NCBI GenBank assembly: GCA_913058195.1
Contig: CAJXPP010000110.1
Coordinates: forward strand, 1 to 7,214
Origin: an uncultured Gammaproteobacteria bacterium
Lineage (GTDB): Bacteria; Pseudomonadota; Gammaproteobacteria; Nitrosococcales; Methylophagaceae
Direction: 5' to 3'
Length of the DNA: 7,214 nt
Below are positions 1 to 5,380 of this stretch, one piece after another. Made by a program: the position numbers and the translations under genes. Every line of letters begins with the position of its first letter. Positions within the stretch are counted from its first letter, which is position 1. The notes beneath the pieces are model-generated. The model saw only the letters and a program-made list of their open reading frames with translations. It had not been told where the DNA came from and made no database searches.

Positions 1-48
1 CGAGATCATGCCTAGTCTCGTGGGCTCGGAGATGTGTATAAGAGACAG
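1..48 (+). other. Untrimmed Illumina Nextera i7 adapter (synthetic sequence)
   Basis: This is not genomic DNA. Bases 1-6 (CGAGAT) are the last bases of the Illumina P7 oligonucleotide. Bases 7-14 (CATGCCTA) sit where the 8-base i7 index belongs and match the Nextera index I know as N706. Bases 15-29 (GTCTCGTGGGCTCGG) are the Nextera read-2 adapter, and bases 30-48 (AGATGTGTATAAGAGACAG) are the 19-bp Tn5 mosaic end. The four parts follow each other exactly in the order of a finished Nextera library molecule, with the insert starting at base 49. The contig end is therefore where a sequenced fragment ended, and no natural Tn5 element is implied. Confidence 0.98.
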
Positions 49-155
49 GCATGCATGCACAAAGAAATGGCGATATAAAAGCGTATTCTAAATTTGCCGT
101 AGAAGCTGATGAAATATATCAACAAATAGTAGAAATAGAAGCAAAAGAAAAATAA
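49..155 (+). CDS. C-terminal fragment of a small DUF6435/Lacal_2735-like protein (5' truncated)
   Basis: An open frame runs from the first genomic base to a TAA at 153-155, giving 34 readable residues from codon 51-53. The stretch AQRNGDIKAYSKFAVEADEI, then a charged helix ending EAKEK, resembles from memory the C-terminal half of small (about 55-70 aa) cytoplasmic proteins of unknown function labelled DUF6435 or Lacal_2735. In those, an M-x-AQRNGDI segment is followed by an E-A-(D/E) helix. The ATG at 51 is probably internal: that family has a basic N-terminal part that is missing here, and no ribosome binding site can be seen because the adapter replaces the upstream DNA. No biochemical role is known to me. 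The gene converges on the minus-strand operon. Confidence 0.5.
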
Positions 156-419
156 TTTATAGTCCAACTCAATGTAAAGTAACTAAAGTTCCCCCATTAA
201 ACTGGACTCGTGTTTGTAATATAAAATATTTTTTCAAAGCTTTCAGGCGATTGATAGTGGAGTGTCGAAGAACATGAATGTCTTCTGCTGCTAGTTGAGA
301 TTGATATAAAGCTCGATAAGTATGCCTCCCCTCTTCAAGTTTAACGCCGACCTTTTTATACGCCGTTTTGCTGCTCTCTGTACAAAAGGCTGGTTAGCTC
401 AAACATTAGTAAATAATCG
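156..419. other. Intergenic region between convergent genes, no intact gene
   Basis: These 264 bases separate the plus-strand fragment from the end of the minus-strand operon. I find no good intrinsic terminator for either side. An imperfect stem (362-370 with 383-390, GCCGTTTTG against CAAAAGGC with one bulged base) is not followed by a T run on either strand. A hexamer inverted repeat, AGTCCA at 161-166 and TGGACT at 203-208, is too short to interpret. The only coding-like signal is the minus-strand open frame described separately. Confidence 0.6.
169..406 (-). pseudogene. Possible frameshifted small ORF remnant of unknown function
   Basis: On the minus strand an ATG at 406-404 opens a 16-codon frame (MFELTSLLYREQQNGV) ending in TAA at 358-356. 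A different frame is open from 393 to a TGA at 171-169: 74 residues without a start codon, containing LAAEDIHVLRHSTINRLKAL and ending FNGGTLVTLH. Joining the two near 358 by a frameshift would give a protein of about 80 residues. The middle has the alternating charged and hydrophobic pattern of helices and vaguely recalls a helix-turn-helix followed by a short strand, but I do not recognise a family. No Shine-Dalgarno precedes the ATG. It starts 13 bases after the stop of the outer-membrane gene. It may be a decayed gene, a sequencing indel near the contig end, or chance. Confidence 0.2.
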
Positions 420-1616
420 TCAAAAATAGCGTGCTAATTCCACCTGAATATAGTCATCATTACGAATTTGATATAAAGAAGATTGAGCCATATCTGAACT
501 AAAGAAACGGCCTTCTAATGAGGTTTTCCAGTTATTACCAAATCGACGACTTGCTTCGATATTCCAGGCGGCATCACTGCTATTTAGATCTTGAATTAGG
601 CCCACTAAAAGTTCTGTTGATTGTTCATCATTCCATGTGATTCGTGAGCCTATCAACACATCATCTTCAAATGGTGTCACTAGTTCATCGTTACGATCAT
701 CAAATAAATATTCGCTAATCAAGCCAATATCGTAATCACTGTCGAATACTCCATAGAATGTATATTCAAAGCCGCCAGTTAGCGCTGTAAAGGTTTCTGA
801 TCGGGTATCTCGGCGAATCACTTCTAACTTCCATAACCAGGAATCAGTGGTGTTTTGTAACTCAAATCCAGTCTGGTTCATTATTTCATAATAAGGATTC
901 AATGCTGTGAAGGTATTATTGAGCTGTAATACTGGCTCGCGAGTTGTACCATAGAAATGCGATAGTGCTAAATCCCAATCACCCATAGAATGTGACCAAC
1001 GTACCGCAACGTCAAGGTGATGTTGCTTTGCCGCTGACTCATAACTTGCATTATCAGTATCAACCACGAGTTGGCTACGTAACCGCCCTTCTTTACCTAC
1101 AAATGTCCGTTCACGAAAATAAGGTAAGGCAAATAGCTCAACTGTTCCCCAGTCTTTAAAGAAGCTGAGATTAATCATTGGTTGACCAAGCTTATCTTCT
1201 GTATCAGTATTTTCGACTAAGTCTGTTTGATTAATCACATCAACCAAGTGTTGTGATTCTGTCACGCCCCAATAGACTTTGCCTACCCCTAAACGGAGCT
1301 CCCAGTCATCTTCTGCAATTAACCAGTTGGCTTCACGAAGGTCTGCATGTGTACGCTCAGCATCTTCACTATCAACACGTAGAAATGGTGCAATAATTAG
1401 GCTTTGTCTTCCCTCATCCCATTCATGATAAAACTCAGGCGCTAACACCGCTGACATATCATGATCGCCTACCCCTTCGTTCAACGATTGATGAGGAAAG
1501 TAACGGTATTCAACTGCACTGTAACCAGACCATTCAGCTGCTTGAACTGAGTTTATGCTCAATAACAAACTAGCAGCTAGAAGTAGAAGTGATTTAGCGT
1601 TGGCGTTTAAGATCAT
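420..1616 (-). CDS. Outer-membrane beta-barrel protein of the RND/LolA-like operon
   Basis: The predicted product (398 aa) has a signal peptide: a lysine-containing start, a leucine/alanine-rich core (KSLLLLAASLLL) and a VQA cleavage site at about residue 26. The mature part is rich in short alternating polar/hydrophobic strands separated by acidic, Asn-rich turns, as in outer-membrane barrels. It ends VELARYF, a terminal Phe with alternating hydrophobics that fits the BamA-recognised C-terminal beta signal. The segment GKVYWG followed by DVINQTD (about residues 112-132) recalls the WG...D-x-x-N-x-x-D signature of DUF1302-type outer-membrane proteins, but I do not assign it to that family. 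An in-frame TTG lies 9 bases upstream (1625-1623) and would add MKK. I prefer the ATG at 1616, though neither has a strong ribosome binding site. The start lies inside the end of the LolA-like gene, so translation is probably coupled. It is the last gene of the operon and likely the outer-membrane end of the pathway. Confidence 0.85.
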   Translation of the reverse strand: MILNANAKSLLLLAASLLLSINSVQAAEWSGYSAVEYRYFPHQSLNEGVGDHDMSAVLAPEFYHEWDEGRQSLIIAPFLRVDSEDAERTHADLREANWLIAEDDWELRLGVGKVYWGVTESQHLVDVINQTDLVENTDTEDKLGQPMINLSFFKDWGTVELFALPYFRERTFVGKEGRLRSQLVVDTDNASYESAAKQHHLDVAVRWSHSMGDWDLALSHFYGTTREPVLQLNNTFTALNPYYEIMNQTGFELQNTTDSWLWKLEVIRRDTRSETFTALTGGFEYTFYGVFDSDYDIGLISEYLFDDRNDELVTPFEDDVLIGSRITWNDEQSTELLVGLIQDLNSSDAAWNIEASRRFGNNWKTSLEGRFFSSDMAQSSLYQIRNDDYIQVELARYF

Positions 1617-2376
1617 TTTTTTCAAAGTCTTTCTTAGTGAAACCAGATTTAAACTTAAAGTTGCTAAACTTCAATACAGTGGATTTGCCATTCTGCTTGT
1701 TTTCCATTGTCATTGTCAGTGCTCGCCAGTATTGGTTTAGATACTTTTTATAATCACTAAAGCGTTGTGTTTTTAGTAATGATTTTTTTCGATCAAAATA
1801 ATCAATTTTTCGAATTTGATATTCCGCCTTATCTATCCATAAGGTACTTTTGGTATAGCCTGAATACTTATAAAGTGGTGTAGTTTCCAACACAAAACAA
1901 TCCATACTATCTAGCACTTCATCTCGTAAATACACATAACTGTATTTTTCCACTTCAAATGAGCTGATATCTTCATAAGCAAACTCACTGCCCATAAATG
2001 GCCCAGATTTATTACTCGATGAAATACGTTTTACACGCTTCAATGCAGGTAAAAATATCCATTGTTCATCGGCTTCTAATGCATGTGAGTAGGTTAAAAA
2101 AGCAGTGCCTTTCACATCTCTAGGTTGATCGAAGACAGTGAGTCCTTTATCGCCATCACCGTCCATTTCAAGATTTTTAATGCGTATTTCACGAATGCTT
2201 TCTTTGCCTTTTTTATTACGCAAAGTCATCCGCATCTCCGCCGAGCTATCTTGCCAGCCTTTATCTCGGTTATCGGACTCAATTATTATCGCTAAACCTT
2301 TCTCTTCGGCTGTTTCAGCCTGAACAGTTGGTAATAGGCCAGCAAGTAAAAGCAGTGTTAATATCCCTTTATACAT
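1594..2376 (-). CDS. LolA-like periplasmic protein (outer membrane lipoprotein-sorting protein family)
   Basis: The product is 260 aa with a Sec signal peptide (MYKGILTLLLLAGLLPTVQA, cleavage after about residue 20). No lipobox cysteine is present, so it should be soluble in the periplasm. The mature domain carries hallmarks of the LolA-like family of PF17131 type: FDQPRDVKGTAFLTY (residues 82-96), DEQWIFLPALKRVKRISSS (103-121) and GPFMGSEFAYEDIS (125-138). A later run is TLWIDKAEYQIRKIDYFD (178-195). The family is modelled on the LolA/LolB half-barrel, which holds acyl chains in a hydrophobic groove. LolA itself carries lipoproteins from LolCDE to LolB, but this family is distinct and its members commonly sit beside RND/MMPL permeases. 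Its ATG overlaps the stop of the transporter gene by 8 bases and its 3' end overlaps the barrel gene. It is likely the periplasmic carrier between the two; the cargo is unknown. Confidence 0.9.
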   Translation of the reverse strand: MYKGILTLLLLAGLLPTVQAETAEEKGLAIIIESDNRDKGWQDSSAEMRMTLRNKKGKESIREIRIKNLEMDGDGDKGLTVFDQPRDVKGTAFLTYSHALEADEQWIFLPALKRVKRISSSNKSGPFMGSEFAYEDISSFEVEKYSYVYLRDEVLDSMDCFVLETTPLYKYSGYTKSTLWIDKAEYQIRKIDYFDRKKSLLKTQRFSDYKKYLNQYWRALTMTMENKQNGKSTVLKFSNFKFKSGFTKKDFEKNDLKRQR

Positions 2377-4672
2377 GACGTTTTTCCTCTAGTTTCATTA
2401 ATAACGGTGGTAAGAATAAGAAGTCCATAATCAAGGCAATGGCAATAGTAACAGCCGTCATCACACCCATATCAGCATTAAGAGAGAAGTGAGATTGTGC
2501 CAATACAATAAAGCCTGCGACTAAAACTAGTGATGTTACCCAAAGTGCCACGCCAACAGTATTAAAGGCATAACGAATGGCGGCTTCATTATCAAGTCCT
2601 TTTTCACGCCGAGCTCGAAGATATTTACTCAGAAAATGCACCGTATCATCAACGACAATCCCTAATGTCATCCCTGTTACTACTGACAATGACATGCCTA
2701 TTTGGCCAACCATTACCCCCCAAATACCAAAGGCCATGCCGGCTGGTAATAAGTTTGGCGCAAGGCTTATTAAGCCAACGCGGAATGAGCGAAGTGCTAA
2801 CATCAAAATAAACGAAATAAGTACTAATGCAAGCGTGGTTCCCACCAACATACTTTCTACATTACGTTTACCAATGTGAGCAAACATAATCGTCGCACTG
2901 GCACCGATAAATTCAATATCAGGGGTATTCGTTTCTAACCAAGCCGCTATCTTTTTCTCAATTATTAAGACTTGTTCTGTATGTAGGTTTTCAAAAGTAA
3001 CGATCAACCTAGTCGCACTTTTATCAATATCAATTTGATCGGTTAAGTCTAGCCCATACGGTAATGACATTTCGTATAATAATAGGTATTGAGCTGCTAA
3101 CTCACGTGTTTCTGGTAAGCGATAAAAACTCGGATCATCGCCATGCATATTTTTATTCAAACGTTTGTAAGTATCGGTAATACTACGCACATGCATGACG
3201 TATTGTTGCTCACGTAACCAATTGGCGAACATCTCTACTTGACGGAGAAATTCTGGCTCATTAATGCCTCCACTTTCACCTTGTTTTAGAGAGTAGTGAA
3301 TATCATAAATACCACTTAGGTTTTCAACTATGAAATCGGTATCACGTCTAAATTCAACCGACTCATCAAAATATTCAACAAATTGATCATCCAATTTATT
3401 AGTGGGTAGAAGGCTGACCAATACCAGACCAATCGTCCCCATACCCCATAATAATTTACGACGGTTAGCCACAACAAACTCAGCTAATTTGGCCATAGAT
3501 TGCTGGCCGGTATCACTGGTTGTTGTTTGGCGTATTCGTACTGGTAACACCATCATCAAAGCAGGTAAGGTTGTGATCGATAATACAAAGGCAATTATCA
3601 CCCCTATCGCTACCACATTACCCAAGTCATGGAATGGTGGCACATCACTAAAGTTCATACTCAGAAAACCAATTGCAGTGGTAATACTGGTAATAAATAT
3701 AGGTTGTAAATTAACTCTAAGACTATCGGTCATGGCTGATTTTTTGTCTTGCCCTGCCCGCATATTGTGTAAGAAGGTCACTAATAGATGAACAGCATCA
3801 GCTACAGCCATAGTCAGAATAATTGTCGGTGCAGATGCTGAGGGCGGTGTTAATTTCCAACCAAGCCAACCCATGCTACCCATACCAAACAAAATGGCAC
3901 TGAAGATAACAATTACAGTTGAAATAGTGGCTGAAACAGATCGCAATAAAAGTCCTAATACCACAATAACAACTAGAAACATCATTGGCACAAGCGTCTT
4001 CATATCTTGCTGTGAAGCTTCACCGAATGAGTTATCCATCATAGATAAGCCACTTAAGTAGATTTTTATATCTGGATTTTCAGCTAAGATCTCATCACGT
4101 ATTGCTCTAGCAGCAGCCACTACTTCACTTACTTCATTAAGGCTTTCCCCAGGAAGCTGTACCGTCACGTTTATAGCCGTCACATGGCCTTTAGGAGAAA
4201 TTAAGCGATGTACTAATAAGGGCTCATGGGTTGCTATATCGCGTGTTGCATCAAGATCGGCTTGGCTAAATTCACTTGCATCTATTATTAGATCAGCCAC
4301 AATAAGATCATCTTCTTCAGCGACTGTATGTTGATAATTACTAATGGAATCTACCCGACTAGAGTAAGGAATTTGCCACGATTTTTCTGTTAACGCCTCA
4401 ACTAAAGATAATGTTTTATTGGTAAATACTGCTCCATCATCTGGTGCTAATACAAACATTACATTATCAGCTTTGTTGAAGGTATCCTGTAACTCTTCAA
4501 AGGCCAGTAACTGAGGATTACCTTCACTGAAAAATTCACGATAATCATTGCTGAATTGAAGGAACCTTCCTCCACTTGCAGCCATAAGAACCACAATTAC
4601 TGACAGTAATAATAAGCGCCATGGATGATTAACAATGAATGCTGCATACCTGCTACTAAATGAAGAAGTCAT
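2369..4672 (-). CDS. RND superfamily (MMPL-type) inner-membrane transporter
   Basis: The 767-aa product has the duplicated layout of RND permeases: TM1 (about 18-32), a periplasmic loop (35-225), a five-helix bundle (226-376), TM7 (406-423), a second loop (425-605) and a last bundle (606-757). The TM4 and TM10 positions carry acidic residues in matching contexts, VADAVHLL (Asp292) and VVDDTVHFL (Asp675/Asp676), expected for proton-coupled transport. The length is that of the MMPL/COG1033 class (MmpL3, HpnN-like), shorter than AcrB-type drug pumps of about 1040 aa, and no membrane-fusion protein gene is present. MMPL proteins move lipids or lipid-linked molecules out of the inner membrane. The gene follows tetR after 52 bases and overlaps the LolA-like gene by 8. 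The GG of the nearest AAGG is only two bases from the ATG, unusually close, and a second AAGG lies 15 bases away. The substrate cannot be deduced. Confidence 0.93.
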   Translation of the reverse strand: MTSSFSSRYAAFIVNHPWRLLLLSVIVVLMAASGGRFLQFSNDYREFFSEGNPQLLAFEELQDTFNKADNVMFVLAPDDGAVFTNKTLSLVEALTEKSWQIPYSSRVDSISNYQHTVAEEDDLIVADLIIDASEFSQADLDATRDIATHEPLLVHRLISPKGHVTAINVTVQLPGESLNEVSEVVAAARAIRDEILAENPDIKIYLSGLSMMDNSFGEASQQDMKTLVPMMFLVVIVVLGLLLRSVSATISTVIVIFSAILFGMGSMGWLGWKLTPPSASAPTIILTMAVADAVHLLVTFLHNMRAGQDKKSAMTDSLRVNLQPIFITSITTAIGFLSMNFSDVPPFHDLGNVVAIGVIIAFVLSITTLPALMMVLPVRIRQTTTSDTGQQSMAKLAEFVVANRRKLLWGMGTIGLVLVSLLPTNKLDDQFVEYFDESVEFRRDTDFIVENLSGIYDIHYSLKQGESGGINEPEFLRQVEMFANWLREQQYVMHVRSITDTYKRLNKNMHGDDPSFYRLPETRELAAQYLLLYEMSLPYGLDLTDQIDIDKSATRLIVTFENLHTEQVLIIEKKIAAWLETNTPDIEFIGASATIMFAHIGKRNVESMLVGTTLALVLISFILMLALRSFRVGLISLAPNLLPAGMAFGIWGVMVGQIGMSLSVVTGMTLGIVVDDTVHFLSKYLRARREKGLDNEAAIRYAFNTVGVALWVTSLVLVAGFIVLAQSHFSLNADMGVMTAVTIAIALIMDFLFLPPLLMKLEEKRHV

Positions 4673-4724
4673 ATCCTTATCTTTAATCCTTATTTTTTAA
4701 TATATATTCATTTATGGAAAACTT
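4673..4724 (-). promoter_or_regulatory. tetR-to-RND spacer with duplicated ATAAGGAT and a possible operator half-site
   Basis: The 52-base gap contains the octamer ATAAGGAT twice on the minus strand (4693-4686 and 4680-4673), 13 bases apart. Both contain a Shine-Dalgarno-like AAGG, but the GG lies 2 or 15 bases from the RND start codon, neither at the usual distance. Further upstream, ATGAATATAT (around 4702-4711, minus strand) resembles half of the palindrome in front of tetR (TGAATATT). No clear hairpin terminator is seen, which favours co-transcription with tetR. Confidence 0.35.
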
Positions 4725-5309
4725 TTACAACTTGCCGATGCTGTTTAGAATCAAATCCAAAACTACTTTGGCTTTATGCTCAAGCTCTTGCAGTGAAAAC
4801 ATTGGCATAACTGTTGGTAAGTAAAACGCCACTATAGCTGTATTAATAGCTTCTGCAGTATCATCCAAATCATCAAAAGTGAATTCGTTACTTTTCTCGC
4901 CTTGATCAAGTAACTGTCGTAGTAGGTTAAAGCTACTTTTTCGATGTGCATCTGCAACATCGGGCCGCTGAACAGTCATGGCCTCGATCAATTCACCTAT
5001 ACGAGGTGATGCATCAAAGTGGTGGTAAGTGTAGTCAAGTACATAATCAATAAATGCTTTTAACTTCTCAGCTGACGTCGTTGTATTGTCGTTAACGATT
5101 AAGCTTAGCTTCTGCTCTTTTTCAAAAAGACATTGATTAGCTAAAGCAGCGCCAATATCGAGTTTATTTTCAAAGTAGCGATATAAATTAGCTGCGGACA
5201 TGCCACAATCACGTGCAATTTCTGCCATGGTTGTTTTGTTATAACCATACTGGATAAAGCGTGCTTCAGTTGCAGTGAGAATTTGGGTGCGAGTATCTAT
5301 TTCTGTCAT
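4725..5309 (-). CDS. TetR/AcrR family transcriptional regulator
   Basis: The product is 194 aa, the usual TetR length. The N-terminal domain shows the canonical helix-turn-helix: ILTATEARFIQYGYNKTTMA, then IARDCGMSAANLYRYFENK (about residues 10-49), including the L-Y-x-Y-F recognition-helix ending. The C-terminal part (about 55-194) is helical and variable, as expected for a ligand-binding and dimer domain; its ligand cannot be predicted. A longer reading from a TTG at 5345 is possible, but it would start inside the upstream palindrome and add 12 residues not typical of the family. I therefore chose the ATG at 5309, preceded by a weak AGG 13 bases upstream. It is the first gene of the set and probably represses itself and the downstream transport genes through the palindrome at 5328-5363. 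Confidence 0.92.
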   Translation of the reverse strand: MTEIDTRTQILTATEARFIQYGYNKTTMAEIARDCGMSAANLYRYFENKLDIGAALANQCLFEKEQKLSLIVNDNTTTSAEKLKAFIDYVLDYTYHHFDASPRIGELIEAMTVQRPDVADAHRKSSFNLLRQLLDQGEKSNEFTFDDLDDTAEAINTAIVAFYLPTVMPMFSLQELEHKAKVVLDLILNSIGKL

Positions 5310-5327
5310 GTGGGATACACTACCTGC

Positions 5328-5363
5328 TAAATACTGAATATTCAATTAAATATTCAGTATTTA
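5328..5363. promoter_or_regulatory. Near-perfect 36-bp palindrome, probable TetR operator
   Basis: The arms TAAATACTGAATATT (5328-5342) and AATATTCAGTATTTA (5349-5363) are exact reverse complements of 15 bases, separated by CAATTA. Only the outer pair of the spacer breaks full symmetry. The left half also contains the self-complementary decamer TGAATATTCA (5335-5344). The site lies 18 bases before the tetR ATG, where a dimeric or double-dimeric repressor would block its own promoter. The AT-rich stem has no following T run on the minus strand, so it is a poor terminator for the ATPase gene. Binding by this particular TetR is inferred from position and symmetry. Confidence 0.8.
5345..5350 (-). 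promoter_or_regulatory. Possible -10 element of the tetR operon promoter
   Basis: On the minus strand the centre of the palindrome reads TTTAAT, five of six matches to TATAAT, which would place the start of transcription near 5338 and leave a leader of about 29 bases before tetR. No good -35 box is seen at 16-18 bases. An alternative pair, TTGAAT (5345-5340) and TAGTGT (5322-5317) with 17-base spacing, would leave almost no leader. Either choice is covered by the palindrome. Confidence 0.25.
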
Positions 5364-5380
5364 CTGTATGCACTAAAAAT

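Noticed and set aside
30..48. Tn5 mosaic end as evidence of a natural transposon
   Set aside because: It sits within a full Nextera adapter with index and P7 tail, so it comes from library preparation.
187..210. GTTCCCCCATTAAACTGGAC as an insertion-sequence terminal repeat
   Set aside because: It looks somewhat like an IS end, but no matching inverted partner, target duplication or recognisable transposase is present in the window.
2577..2879. Plus-strand open frame of 100 codons inside the RND gene
   Set aside because: It is antisense to the strongly supported second transmembrane bundle of the transporter, has a composition typical of an antisense shadow and no recognisable domain.
3402..3791. 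Plus-strand open frame of 129 codons inside the RND gene
   Set aside because: It lies wholly opposite conserved TM3-TM7 coding sequence. The low-complexity Ile/Thr/Pro-rich translation reflects the reverse complement of membrane helices.
5310..5345. N-terminal extension of TetR from the TTG at 5345
   Set aside because: It would start inside the palindrome, uses a rare start codon and adds residues absent from typical TetR proteins, whose helix-turn-helix begins close after the ATG at 5309.
5328..5363. Palindrome as an intrinsic terminator of the ATPase gene
   Set aside because: The stem is AT-rich and is not followed by a T tract in the direction of transcription; its position before tetR fits an operator better.
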